NCBI GenBank assembly: GCA_934155265.1
Contig: CAKPGU010000007.1
Coordinates: 1-64,000 of the forward strand
Direction: 5' to 3'
DNA length: 64,000 nt
DNA from: an uncultured Clostridia bacterium
GTDB taxonomy: Bacteria; Bacillota; Clostridia; TANB77; CAG-508
The position numbers and the translations under genes are program-made. Positions within the stretch are counted from its first letter, which is position 1. Each line of letters begins with the position of its first letter. Shown piece after piece: positions 33,927 through 44,090 of this stretch. The notes under the pieces are model-generated. The model worked only from the letters and a program-made list of their open reading frames with translations, did not search any database and was not told the origin of the DNA.

Positions 33927-36900
33927 ATGAAAATTTTTACCAATAAAGGTATAATTGGAAAGTTAGTTATAGTAATAAGTATATTAATAATATTTTCTTG
34001 TTTAATTCCTAGTAATAAGGTTTATGCAGCCGATTTAGGTGGAACTTTGTTAAGACCAGTAATGGACTTGATATTAACTATTGCTGATGGAATATTTGAT
34101 GTAGTGCAAAAAGCATTATTTGATTCACCTTCATTAATAGTACTGGATTTAAGTAAAGGCATTTTGTCTACAATTTTTACAGTAGTAGCAGGAGTAATTA
34201 TAGCTGTTGTTGTGGCTGCTGTTGCTATTGCTTTAGGTGTTGCTCTTCCAACTATTGTTTCTGCGCTTGTAGCAAAAGTAGGAGTAGATCTTTCTGTTGG
34301 TTTATCAGCAGCAGCAATAGGAACTATTGTTGTAACTGCTGTTGGAGAGGGAGCCATTGCAGGTTTAGCTGGTGGTGCATTTTTTAATAGGACATTTTTT
34401 GGAGACCAAGCGGTTTTGCCTTTATATAGGATAAGCCCAGAAGAAATTTTTGCAGGGGATATTCCTATGTTGGATGTAAACTTTTTTGACTCTGGAACAG
34501 CTGAAAGTTCTAATATTAGCGATGCAGATGTATCAGAAATGACAAAAATGGTAGATTCAAAGTCAGGAATTATTGGACCTAGAAGTACTGATGAAACATT
34601 AAATTCGGAAATAAATGATTTCTTAAGTAAATATGGATTTGATGGATCATTTGATGTAGGAGTATATACAGGTGGACATTATAATCAAGATAAAAATATA
34701 AGTGCAGAAGAGATAGGAACAGCGGTGGATGAAGGGGGAGTACCATATATAGCAAAATTTAGTTTAGTAATTTCAACTAATACTTATAATGGTATTGGTC
34801 ACGGAACATATGAAGTTGCTGTTTACTCAAAAGCACTAGGACTTATTGATATTGGAAATACTCTAAAACCAACAATATCTAAATGGTATTATGCGCTAAG
34901 AACTATTGCAATTGTAGTGATGTTAATAATTCTTGTATATATAGGAATTAGAATAATGACTTCAAGTATAGCAAGTGAAAAATCTAAATATAAGAATATG
35001 CTAACAGACTGGGTCGTTGCAATGACTTTAATATTTGTTATGCATTATATAATGGTTTTTGCTAATAATATTAATGAATCGATTATTGAAGTTTTTAAAT
35101 CAGCTAATAAAGTTGGAGCTCAAATTGGGGTAATACTTGATAAAGACGGAGATATAAAAAGAGCATTAGAAGAAGATGATGTTGGAAAGACTATGATATC
35201 GGAACATCCAGATATTTTTGCTGGATATGAAAATGGAGAAGGTCATATTAATTGGCCAACTAATTATATGGGATTAATCAGATTAGAGGCGGCTCAACAT
35301 AGTGATGCGGGTATGCTATTTATAGGATATGGAATGGCATTTTTAGTATTATGGTTTTATACAATATTTTTCTTATTTACATATCTTAGAAGGTTAGTAT
35401 ATATTGCATTTTTAACAATTATTGCTCCAATGGTAGCAATGACATATCCAATAGATAAAATAAATGATGGAAAAGCTCAAGCTTTTGATATGTGGTTTAA
35501 AGAATATATATTTAATTTATTGTTACAGCCGGTACATCTATTGTTATATACAATTTTAATATCTAGTGCTTGCGAATTGGCAGAAACAAATATAATTTAT
35601 ACACTAGTAGCATTAGGCTTTATGATGCCAGCAGAAAAATTATTACGTAGATTCTTTGGATTTGAGAAAGCACAAACTCCAGGAGCTCTTGGAGGAGCAG
35701 CAGGAGCTGCTCTAATGATGTCTGGATTAAATAGATTATTAAGACCTCGTCCACCAAGACATGATCATAATTTAGGTGGTGAAAAAAATTCAGAAGATGA
35801 AAATAAAGATTACAGCTTAAATTCAACAGGAGATTTAATGGATGGAGTAGAATTAGGTGCAGGGGCTGGAAAAACAGATGATAAAGATCCTACTAAAAAA
35901 CCAGTTTTACCACCTGATGATTCATTTGATAAGAAAGAGGATGCAAAGGAAAATAAGAGAAGATTAATTTTTTCAGGAGAGAATCCTGAGGACAAACCAA
36001 ATGGAAAATTAATATATACTCCTGAGACAGAGAGAAAAATGGAGGAAGAAAGACAAAGAAAAGCAGCTGAAGCTGCTGAAGAAGCAAGAAAAAAGGCTAT
36101 GGCAGAACAGATAAAGAAATCAATAGAGAAAAAGAATGAAAAAGAAGCTATTGCAAAAGCAGAGAAATTAAAAGCGGATAAGCTAAAGAAGTTGAAAGAA
36201 GAGCGAGCTAAACATCCTATAAAGACTAAAATTAAAGGTGTTGCTAAAGGATTAGGAAAATCATCTAAATATTATCTTGAAGCAAGCATGAATAGAGCTA
36301 TTAGAAATTATAGAGGAAGAGGAATTTCAACAATAGGAAGAACGTTAAGAGGTGGATTTGTAGGAGCAGGTGCTGCAATTGTCGGAGCATCTATAGGAAT
36401 TGCATCTGGTGATATTGGAAAAGTTGGTCAGAATGCATCAACAGCAGCTGTAGCTGGATATGCAGTAGGTGCAAGAAAAGGTGATCCTGTGTCAGAGAAG
36501 GATGCTAAAAAAATAGGTGAGGAAATTGAAAAAAATCAATATGATACACCAGAAGAATATAAAGCAGCAAAATTGAAGAAAAATGTAGATAAAATTGTTA
36601 AAAATTCAGATAATGTAAAAACTATACAGGAAAATTTAAACTTAAAAAATTATGATGAAGCAGAGAAAAAACTTGAAAGCTATAGAGATTGTATGGAAGA
36701 GGGCATTACTGATATGGACGATGTAAGTACAATAATCAAAATGGTTGAAGAGAAAAATTGGGATAAAGAATTTGCAAAAAATATAGCAAGAGCATCTAAA
36801 AGTTTATCAAAGAGACCAGATAAAATAGAGGGAACTCGTGAAGGAGATGACTTAAAGAAAAAATATATAAAATATGCTCAAAATCACGGTGTAAGTAATG

Positions 36901-36986
36901 AAAAAGATGCTGAAAATGCAGCAAATCAAATAATATCAAGATTAACTGATTTTGGAAAAACAAAAGATAATTTGAGAACACTATAA
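33927..36986 (+). CDS. Large VirB6/TrbL-like membrane protein, T4SS 2
   Basis: 1019 residues from the ATG at 33927 (AAGGAG six bases upstream). Signal-like helix ending VYA (about 12-34), a Gly/Ala/Val-rich hydrophobic region (about 95-155), an extracellular-looking domain (about 170-310), then five or so membrane spans (about 330-560). The cytoplasmic C-terminal 400 residues are charged, with a Lys/Glu/Ala coiled-coil (about 690-770) and a short Gly-rich hydrophobic patch (about 805-850). The membrane core is VirB6/TrbL-like; the tail is an extension absent from the system 1 counterpart. Confidence 0.82.
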   Translation: MKIFTNKGIIGKLVIVISILIIFSCLIPSNKVYAADLGGTLLRPVMDLILTIADGIFDVVQKALFDSPSLIVLDLSKGILSTIFTVVAGVIIAVVVAAVAIALGVALPTIVSALVAKVGVDLSVGLSAAAIGTIVVTAVGEGAIAGLAGGAFFNRTFFGDQAVLPLYRISPEEIFAGDIPMLDVNFFDSGTAESSNISDADVSEMTKMVDSKSGIIGPRSTDETLNSEINDFLSKYGFDGSFDVGVYTGGHYNQDKNISAEEIGTAVDEGGVPYIAKFSLVISTNTYNGIGHGTYEVAVYSKALGLIDIGNTLKPTISKWYYALRTIAIVVMLIILVYIGIRIMTSSIASEKSKYKNMLTDWVVAMTLIFVMHYIMVFANNINESIIEVFKSANKVGAQIGVILDKDGDIKRALEEDDVGKTMISEHPDIFAGYENGEGHINWPTNYMGLIRLEAAQHSDAGMLFIGYGMAFLVLWFYTIFFLFTYLRRLVYIAFLTIIAPMVAMTYPIDKINDGKAQAFDMWFKEYIFNLLLQPVHLLLYTILISSACELAETNIIYTLVALGFMMPAEKLLRRFFGFEKAQTPGALGGAAGAALMMSGLNRLLRPRPPRHDHNLGGEKNSEDENKDYSLNSTGDLMDGVELGAGAGKTDDKDPTKKPVLPPDDSFDKKEDAKENKRRLIFSGENPEDKPNGKLIYTPETERKMEEERQRKAAEAAEEARKKAMAEQIKKSIEKKNEKEAIAKAEKLKADKLKKLKEERAKHPIKTKIKGVAKGLGKSSKYYLEASMNRAIRNYRGRGISTIGRTLRGGFVGAGAAIVGASIGIASGDIGKVGQNASTAAVAGYAVGARKGDPVSEKDAKKIGEEIEKNQYDTPEEYKAAKLKKNVDKIVKNSDNVKTIQENLNLKNYDEAEKKLESYRDCMEEGITDMDDVSTIIKMVEEKNWDKEFAKNIARASKSLSKRPDKIEGTREGDDLKKKYIKYAQNHGVSNEKDAENAANQIISRLTDFGKTKDNLRTL

Positions 36987-37009
36987 AAAATTAAATAATG
37001 GAGGCTATA

Positions 37010-37960
37010 ATGGGTAATTTAAGAAGATATTATTATGCTAATAAAACCAAGATATGGAGGGGCATACTCATTGTAGCCTTCATTTTGGTAATAATACAAG
37101 TATTAAATTATTTTGTAGGAAGAAAAAATACTAATAAGACAAATACTGTTTCAAATAATATAAGTACTAATATAACAGAAAATACATCTTTAACAACAGA
37201 TAAATCAGTTTTAGGTACAGGAACAGTAAGTGAAAATAAATTAAAAAATGATATAAAAATAATTGATGAATTTTTAAATTTGTGTAATAGCAAAAAATTT
37301 GAAGATGCATATAAATTAGTTTCAACAGATTGTAAAAATAATTTATTTACAACATATGAAATATTTAAAAAAACATATTGTGATAAAATATTTAATACAT
37401 ACAAAACATATACAACAGAGAATTGGAATGGTAATACTTATAAAGTAAGAATAACAGAAGATCCATTAGCAACAGGAAAAACAAGTAATGATATGTCTAT
37501 ACAAGATTATATGACAATAGTAGAAGAAAATAATGAAGAAAAATTAAATATAAATAATTATATTGGAAGAAATAAAATTAATGCAGTAAATACTCAAAGT
37601 AATGTAAAAATAGAAGTAATAAGTAGAGATACATTTGCGGAATACGAAGATTATAATATTAGAGTAACAAATAATTCAGATAAAACAATATATCTAGATG
37701 ATGGTGAAAAAACATCAACAATATATATAGAAGATTCAAAGGGGTTAAAATATAACGCAGCAAGTGGAGAAATTATATATAGTACTTTAAAAATTAGACC
37801 TGGCTCTACAGTGGAATATGCTATAAAATATACAAATACATATAGAGCTAGTAGAAAAATTAAAAAATTAGTTTTTGCTAATTTAATTTTAGATTATGAT
37901 AAATATATAAAAAATCCAAATAATTATAATGAAGGAATAAAATACGAAGTAACATTTTAA
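37010..37960 (+). CDS. VirB8/TcpC-like NTF2-fold protein, T4SS 2
   Basis: 316 residues from the ATG at 37010 (GGAGG six bases before). One N-terminal helix (GILIVAFILVIIQVLNYFV, about 18-36), a Thr/Asn-rich linker, then an NTF2-like segment (IDEFLNLCNSKKFEDAYKLVS, about 88-108). A C-terminal beta-rich domain (about 205-316) contains YNIRVTNNSDKTIYL and RPGSTVEYAIKYTNTYR. A bitopic protein with an external NTF2-like domain matches the VirB8/TcpC role of scaffolding the channel. Assignment by architecture and position. Confidence 0.6.
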   Translation: MGNLRRYYYANKTKIWRGILIVAFILVIIQVLNYFVGRKNTNKTNTVSNNISTNITENTSLTTDKSVLGTGTVSENKLKNDIKIIDEFLNLCNSKKFEDAYKLVSTDCKNNLFTTYEIFKKTYCDKIFNTYKTYTTENWNGNTYKVRITEDPLATGKTSNDMSIQDYMTIVEENNEEKLNINNYIGRNKINAVNTQSNVKIEVISRDTFAEYEDYNIRVTNNSDKTIYLDDGEKTSTIYIEDSKGLKYNAASGEIIYSTLKIRPGSTVEYAIKYTNTYRASRKIKKLVFANLILDYDKYIKNPNNYNEGIKYEVTF

Positions 37961-37989
37961 AGAAGATAGGAGGTGCAAAAAATAAAATA

Positions 37990-40900
37990 ATGAAAAATGC
38001 AATAATGGGATTCTTAAAAAGCAATATAAAGTGGATAATAGGAATATTTATAATAATAGTTTTATTAATATTTTTAGCTAGTTCAAGTTATGTCTTAAAA
38101 CTGATTGATTCTTCAAATTCAAATCATTCTTCAGGTTTAGGCGGATTGAATTTTGGTGGTAATAACAACAACATGAATGCTCGTGTTGAAAATGAGATAT
38201 CTTCTCAAGTGTCTGTTGGAAATATTGTTTCAAAAGGAAATGGAGATTATAAGTTTAATATAAATTTAGATGATAAAGTTAATGAATTATATGAAGAATT
38301 TTCTAAATCAGAAGAAGGAAGAAGAAAATTAAATTATATTACTGGAACGGAAGAAGAAAAAAAGGAATTGCTCAAAGACATGATAAGAGCAGAACTTATA
38401 ACCCAATATCCTGATTTAAGAACTGTTTCTAATATGAATAATAAAGTGGATTCTGATGAAGTACAAGGAGTAATTAGATTTAAAAGGGTACTATCAGAAC
38501 CAACAATAAGAAAAGTAGCAAGTATTAAAAAATCTGAAGATACATCAATTGAATTAAATGGTGGTATTGTTTGTTGGGGCGATGAATTTACATTAGGAGA
38601 TGCAGAAGATTCTTCTAATAATTATCCAGCGTTACTTGCAGAAAAGTTACAAAAAAATGTATATAACCTAGGATTTGAAGGAGTAACTTCACAGGAAATT
38701 GCTTTATTGGCAGGAGTTGATAAATATACTTTAGTAACAACAAATGAAGAGGATGTTACAATAGGAAAAGAATTAGGTTCTGAAGTTACAATATCAGTTT
38801 CATTAAAAAAAGATGATAATATAATGACACAAACGCCATTTAAAACATTTGATGGAAGTGATGAGAAAAAGAAATTAGAATGTACTATAAATGGTGTTGA
38901 TGGTGAATTAACATATAAAGAAGATTCTGGAACATATGTATTTAAAAGAAAAACAGAAGGTGAAGAAATTAAAATATCTAAAGATAGTATAATTTCTTTA
39001 AAAACACAATCAGGATATAAATCAGCATTTCCAATAATTTGGATAGGAAATGGTAATTCATATATAAATTATAAAAATACAGGTTTAGTAAAAAATATTG
39101 TAGAAGATTGTTGGTCACTTATAAATATGGCTACAGATCCAGATAATTATATAGTAATAATTCCTACACATTATAGAGATTCAAATGGTGAGTTAAAGAA
39201 GTATGAGTCTAATGAGTATGATGCCATAAAAAAGGTTTTTATGGAAGAAGCAGGATTTAATACTAATCAAGTGTTAGATTTACGAGATAAAATTAATGAT
39301 GGTAGTGAATATAGTGTAATTGTTGATGAAATAGAAAAATGCATGGAAAAAAATAATATAAAAACTAAAATCAGTGGAGAATATAATCAAAATATTAGTA
39401 ACAGTGAAATTATAAAATTAAGTAATGAATATCTTCCATCAGATGGAACTGCAATAACATTGGAATATATTCCTTTAGGAAATGCATTAGAACCAGCACC
39501 AGGAACATTAATGTGGCTTATAAATAATGACGATGTAGAAATTCAAAAAGCAGCATTACAATATTTTTCAATAGATGCTTCAGGAAATTTAATTGTTGCA
39601 AATTGGAGTAAAGTAACTACAACTATTGAGAACTTTACAGATGCAGATGGAAATAGAGATGGATATGTATATGATAATGGATATCCAACAACAGATGTAC
39701 AATATACAATAGTACCTTCAAAAGTAAATTATAAGGATTCAACATCACAGTATACAATGCCATTTGACTATTTATGGACATGGATGGTAATGGGTGATGA
39801 TACAGAATTTGTTAGAAAACTTACGGATTTAACATTAAATAGTTCAATCGAAGCAACATTATATGATGAATTAACTGCTGTTGAAAATGACGTTGTTGAT
39901 GAACTTACAAATGGATATAGAACACATTATAAAGAAGTATCAGATGGATATCAATATTATACGCAGGAAATAGCAAGAGAAATAGAAATTAAGACAAGAC
40001 ATTTAGGAACTTCAACAAGAGAATGGGATTCAGTTAGATATGAAGACAAAAAGAATCATACAAATATTGTAACAGAGACAAATAAAATAAGATATAGACT
40101 TACATATGCTGATGTTTGGAATTTAACTTATAAAGTTGATGGAGTTGAAAGATTAGAATATAAAGGTGAAGAAGGAAAAGATTCTGTATCATTTGATGAT
40201 AGCACAACAACTACAGTTGGTGTAAAAAAACAGGATATTGAAATTCCTGGAAATAGGACAAATATAAAAGCTACTATTTTTATTCCAGAAGGAACACAAT
40301 CTAATATGCCATTAGTTTTGATGTGTCATGGTTTTACAGGAACTAGAAATGGAGATGGAGATAATGGAGGCCATTTTAACGAATTAGGCAATAAACTAGC
40401 TCAAAATGGTGTAGCAGCAGTAACAATAACTTTTTCTGGATGTCAAGATAGTAATGAAGATATGACGAAATATACATTAGAAAACATGAAGTCAGATATG
40501 ACGTCAGCAATTAATTATATGAAATCAAATTATTCTATTGATTCAGGTAAAATAGGGCTTGTTGGACATAGTATGGGTGGAAGAGTAGTTTCAGATTATT
40601 TGAGTAATAATTCAGTGTCAACTGCAGCTATATGGGCTCCAGCAGATGGAGATGGATTGTCAGGATTAGAATTTTTAGGAGATTATTCATCTTATTATGA
40701 AACAGCAAAACAAAATGAAACTGTTACAACTGGTGGAAACTTTAATGTTACATTAAGCAAAGAATTTTTTGACCAAATGAATAATTCTTATCCAACACAA
40801 AATATAAAGCAATTTAGAGGAAAACTATTGGCAATATTTGATTCTGACGATAGAGATGGAAATGGATTAATAAGTTCTAATACGGTAAATGCAGTAAAAT

Positions 40901-42123
40901 CAGCAGTTTCAAGTCAAGGTGGAACATATAAAGAATTGCAATCAAATCATAATTTTTCTACTGGTGAAGGTGAACAAATAGAAGATATAACATTAGAATT
41001 TTTAGGTAATGCATTTGGTATATCAATAAGTAATGAAAGTTCAAATAATAATATAGAAATAAATGATTTATACCAAAAAACAGTAAATGATGTAACACCT
41101 TATCCTGTAACATGGATAGAATCAGGGGCTAAAAGAGGTCCTACAGTAAGCAATAATAATACAGCTAATGGATATACAGTTGTATCTCACGAAGAGCAAG
41201 ATTATACATTAGTTAAAGACCATGTTATAACTACAATAATAATAAAAAGTGGTTATAAATATAGTTCAGGTACAACGAGTGTAAAAGAAAAAACAGATAA
41301 AAATTATACTGAACAAGAGATGAAATCAGGAAATTTTTCAGATCCAAACTTTGTTAAATATTATATATATTGTACTGGCGTAAGAAATAATATTTCAAGC
41401 ATGAGTAGTTGGTTATTTGAAGCATTAGAAAATAATTCGAGAACAGAGGGATTGGTAGATATTACTAAATATATGCTTTATAAGGCTACTAATAATGATT
41501 ATGGAGTTACTTCGATGGATTTTTCAGCTTATAATGAACAAGATTTTAAGGATGTAGAAGATATTATAATAAATGATGGTGGCAATTCATTCAATGGCGG
41601 AGATGGAACTGGAACAGGAGGAGACGGAAGTCTATCTGGTGATTCAGGTTCACACTATTGGGGAGTTTATAAAAGAGGAGATAAAGAATATAAATGTTAT
41701 TATCAAAATTCATATTCTGGTTCAATGCATAATGCAGGATGTGTTGCAACAGCAGCAGCAATTTGTCATTCAGGATATGGTAGTACAAAAACTCCTATGG
41801 ATTTTTGGAATGGGTCTGGAGCAACAGGATGTGGAATTAAACAAATATCAAGAAGTAAATCAGAAATAATTTCATATTTAAATCAGAATGCTCCTATTGT
41901 AATTTATAATTCATTCCCAGGAGGAGAATTTTATGGTTCTTCAGGAGGTCACGCTATTGTTTTAGTTGATGTAAATTCTAATGGAGAAGTATACGTAATA
42001 AATCCTTGGCATGGTAGCAAATGGAATGGATGGTATTCATTAGATTATATATTAAGTTTTAGCCCTGGAAAAAATGCACCAAATACAATGGGATCATCAG
42101 GAGTTGGAGTAGTATTAAATTAA
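37990..42123 (+). CDS. 1377-residue surface protein: degenerate SGNH, alpha/beta hydrolase, C39-like peptidase
   Basis: Membrane-anchored, mostly external protein of T4SS 2. N-terminal helix (about 14-34); SGNH-like domain (about 190-480) with WGDEF (197-200) where the nucleophile serine should be, and no His in the last block (SDGTAIT); a T4SS-type region (about 500-745, including MPFDYLWTWMVMGDD). An alpha/beta hydrolase follows (about 745-1010) with oxyanion HGFTG, nucleophile elbow GHSMGG (Ser861), acidic FDSDD (951-954) and SNHNF (His987). The flanking domain then resumes. The C-terminal C39-like peptidase has Cys1251 in AGCVATAAA, His1321 in GGHAIVLV and NPW at about 1338. Its position is that of the cell-wall hydrolase in Gram-positive conjugation systems, usually NlpC/P60; this domain set is different. 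AGGAGGTG precedes the ATG. Confidence 0.85.
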   Translation: MKNAIMGFLKSNIKWIIGIFIIIVLLIFLASSSYVLKLIDSSNSNHSSGLGGLNFGGNNNNMNARVENEISSQVSVGNIVSKGNGDYKFNINLDDKVNELYEEFSKSEEGRRKLNYITGTEEEKKELLKDMIRAELITQYPDLRTVSNMNNKVDSDEVQGVIRFKRVLSEPTIRKVASIKKSEDTSIELNGGIVCWGDEFTLGDAEDSSNNYPALLAEKLQKNVYNLGFEGVTSQEIALLAGVDKYTLVTTNEEDVTIGKELGSEVTISVSLKKDDNIMTQTPFKTFDGSDEKKKLECTINGVDGELTYKEDSGTYVFKRKTEGEEIKISKDSIISLKTQSGYKSAFPIIWIGNGNSYINYKNTGLVKNIVEDCWSLINMATDPDNYIVIIPTHYRDSNGELKKYESNEYDAIKKVFMEEAGFNTNQVLDLRDKINDGSEYSVIVDEIEKCMEKNNIKTKISGEYNQNISNSEIIKLSNEYLPSDGTAITLEYIPLGNALEPAPGTLMWLINNDDVEIQKAALQYFSIDASGNLIVANWSKVTTTIENFTDADGNRDGYVYDNGYPTTDVQYTIVPSKVNYKDSTSQYTMPFDYLWTWMVMGDDTEFVRKLTDLTLNSSIEATLYDELTAVENDVVDELTNGYRTHYKEVSDGYQYYTQEIAREIEIKTRHLGTSTREWDSVRYEDKKNHTNIVTETNKIRYRLTYADVWNLTYKVDGVERLEYKGEEGKDSVSFDDSTTTTVGVKKQDIEIPGNRTNIKATIFIPEGTQSNMPLVLMCHGFTGTRNGDGDNGGHFNELGNKLAQNGVAAVTITFSGCQDSNEDMTKYTLENMKSDMTSAINYMKSNYSIDSGKIGLVGHSMGGRVVSDYLSNNSVSTAAIWAPADGDGLSGLEFLGDYSSYYETAKQNETVTTGGNFNVTLSKEFFDQMNNSYPTQNIKQFRGKLLAIFDSDDRDGNGLISSNTVNAVKSAVSSQGGTYKELQSNHNFSTGEGEQIEDITLEFLGNAFGISISNESSNNNIEINDLYQKTVNDVTPYPVTWIESGAKRGPTVSNNNTANGYTVVSHEEQDYTLVKDHVITTIIIKSGYKYSSGTTSVKEKTDKNYTEQEMKSGNFSDPNFVKYYIYCTGVRNNISSMSSWLFEALENNSRTEGLVDITKYMLYKATNNDYGVTSMDFSAYNEQDFKDVEDIIINDGGNSFNGGDGTGTGGDGSLSGDSGSHYWGVYKRGDKEYKCYYQNSYSGSMHNAGCVATAAAICHSGYGSTKTPMDFWNGSGATGCGIKQISRSKSEIISYLNQNAPIVIYNSFPGGEFYGSSGGHAIVLVDVNSNGEVYVINPWHGSKWNGWYSLDYILSFSPGKNAPNTMGSSGVGVVLN

Positions 42124-42141
42124 TGGAGGAAAAATATAAAA

Positions 42142-43296
42142 ATGGTGAAAAAATATAAAAAAATTATTATAAGCTTATTAATAATTTTACTAATAATTAG
42201 TTTTATAATATTAACTGTTATTATCCAAATTAATAAAAATAATGTAAAAAATAATGATGATGATAGTGGTGAATATTCTAGTTATCAAGAAGAAAAAAAT
42301 ATAGAACTTTCTGAAAAAGATACTTCAACTACAACATTGAACATATTATCAACTTGTATAAATAAAACAAATGCAAATTATACTTTTATAAAAGATATAT
42401 ATGTTCAAAGAAATGATAATATAAATGTTTATGCGGTATATGGAATTCAAAATAATAAAAATATATATTATATTATTTCTTTGGATTATAATAATTTTAC
42501 TTATAATATTAAACAAGTAACAGAAGAAGAATGTAATAATATTAAAAATGGAAAATCAAATGATTATATAAAAATAACAAATATAGAAGAAAATAATGAT
42601 AATACATTTGAATTAAAGGTAATGTCAGATGTACAAACATCTGCAATGTATTATAATATGATTAAAAATTTATTAAATTTAGAACCAGAAGTATTATATA
42701 ATTTTGTATTAGATGAGGAATATAAGAAAAAAAGATTTTTAAATATTGAAAATTTTATTGAATTTGTAAATAAAAATAAATCTAAATATAATAATATGAA
42801 ATTATCTAAATATGCAAAATATAAATACGATGGATATGTGCAATATGTTTGCTTAGATAATAATGGTGATTATTTTGTAATAAATAATAATGTGGATTCT
42901 GGGGAATATAAAATATTATTAGATACATATACAATAGATCAAGCTGAATTTATAAAAAAATATAATTCTGCAGCAGATAATGAAAAAGCAGGATATGATA
43001 TTAATAAATTTTTTGAAGCAGTAAATGCAAATGATTATAATTATGCATATAATTGTTTGGCAGAAAGTTTTAAACAAAATAAATTTCCAACACAAAAACA
43101 ATTCGAAAATTATATAAAAAATAATTTTTATAATAAAAATGATGTAAAATATTTAAATTATAGAAAAGAAGGAAATTATTATATTTATACAGTAAATATT
43201 ATAAATTCTACAGATACAACAAAATCAGTTCAAAAAGATTTTATTGTAAATTTAAAAGAAGATAGACAATTTGAAATGTCATTCAGCGTAGAATAA
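42142..43296 (+). CDS. Second VirB8-like bitopic protein, T4SS 2
   Basis: 384 residues: one N-terminal helix (about 8-28), an acidic linker, then two external domains (about 55-175 and 255-384). The second holds the NTF2-like helix FFEAVNANDYNYAYNCLAESF, very like that of the 316-residue protein upstream. Very rich in Asn, Lys and Tyr. VirB8/TcpC-type function is inferred from architecture and from being the last gene of the cluster. GGAGGAAA precedes the ATG, and a terminator follows the stop. Confidence 0.6.
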   Translation: MVKKYKKIIISLLIILLIISFIILTVIIQINKNNVKNNDDDSGEYSSYQEEKNIELSEKDTSTTTLNILSTCINKTNANYTFIKDIYVQRNDNINVYAVYGIQNNKNIYYIISLDYNNFTYNIKQVTEEECNNIKNGKSNDYIKITNIEENNDNTFELKVMSDVQTSAMYYNMIKNLLNLEPEVLYNFVLDEEYKKKRFLNIENFIEFVNKNKSKYNNMKLSKYAKYKYDGYVQYVCLDNNGDYFVINNNVDSGEYKILLDTYTIDQAEFIKKYNSAADNEKAGYDINKFFEAVNANDYNYAYNCLAESFKQNKFPTQKQFENYIKNNFYNKNDVKYLNYRKEGNYYIYTVNIINSTDTTKSVQKDFIVNLKEDRQFEMSFSVE

Positions 43297-43300
43297 TAAA

Positions 43301-43331
43301 AATAGCAAGTGAAAACTTGCTATTTTTTTAT
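43301..43331 (+). terminator. Terminator of secretion operon 2
   Basis: AATAGCAAG pairs with CTTGCTATT, followed by a T run. It lies just after the last secretion gene. Confidence 0.9.
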
Positions 43332-43364
43332 ATATAATATAAAATATATAAAAGGAGGCAGGCT

Positions 43365-44090
43365 ATGATAACAATAAAAAATGTATCTAAATCTTATAAT
43401 AAAAAAGATAAAGTAGTAAAAGATTTAAATCTAGAAATAAAAGATGGAGAAATATTTGGATTTTTAGGTCCAAATGGAGCAGGAAAATCAACAACAATAA
43501 AAATGATTACAGGCATATTAGATATTGATGAAGGAGATATATTAATAAATAATTATTCAATAAAATCAAGTCCAATAGAAGCAAAAAAGAGTTTTGGATA
43601 TGTTCCAGATAATCCAGATATGTTTTTAAAATTAAAAGGAATTGAATATTTAAATTTTATAGCAGACATGTATGAAGTAAGTGAAAAAGAAAGAAAAGAA
43701 AAAATAGAAAAATTATCAGAAATATTTGAAATAAAAGATTCTTTAAATAATACAATTCAAAGTTATTCACATGGAATGAGACAAAAAATAGTAATTATTG
43801 GTTCACTATTACATAGTCCTAAAAATTGGATTATTGATGAACCAATGACAGGGCTTGATCCAAAATCAACATATGAATTAAAACAAATTATGAAAAAAAT
43901 AACTAGTGAAAATAAATGCGTATTTTTTTCAACTCATATTTTAGATGTTGCTGAAAAATTATGTGATAAAATAGGAATTATTGATAAAGGAAAATTATTA
44001 TTTGTTGGTACTTTAGAAGAAATGAAAAAAGAATTAAAAGAAAATAAATCTTTAGAAGAATTATTTATGGAGATAACGAAAAATGATTAA
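43365..44090 (+). CDS. ABC transporter ATP-binding protein
   Basis: 241 residues. Walker A GPNGAGKST (about 37-45), Q-loop region, signature YSHGMRQKI (variant of LSGGQ), Walker B WIIDEPMTGLDP and the switch histidine in FFSTHILD. This set and the short C-terminal tail (LEELFMEITKND) are typical of ABC-2 type exporters. The permease starts inside its last codons (eight-base overlap). Substrate unknown. Confidence 0.93.
   Translation: MITIKNVSKSYNKKDKVVKDLNLEIKDGEIFGFLGPNGAGKSTTIKMITGILDIDEGDILINNYSIKSSPIEAKKSFGYVPDNPDMFLKLKGIEYLNFIADMYEVSEKERKEKIEKLSEIFEIKDSLNNTIQSYSHGMRQKIVIIGSLLHSPKNWIIDEPMTGLDPKSTYELKQIMKKITSENKCVFFSTHILDVAEKLCDKIGIIDKGKLLFVGTLEEMKKELKENKSLEELFMEITKND

Noticed and set aside
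41573..41869. Rightward 98-codon frame inside the 1377-residue protein gene
   Set aside because: It is a shifted-frame shadow of the Gly-rich linker and C39-like domain.
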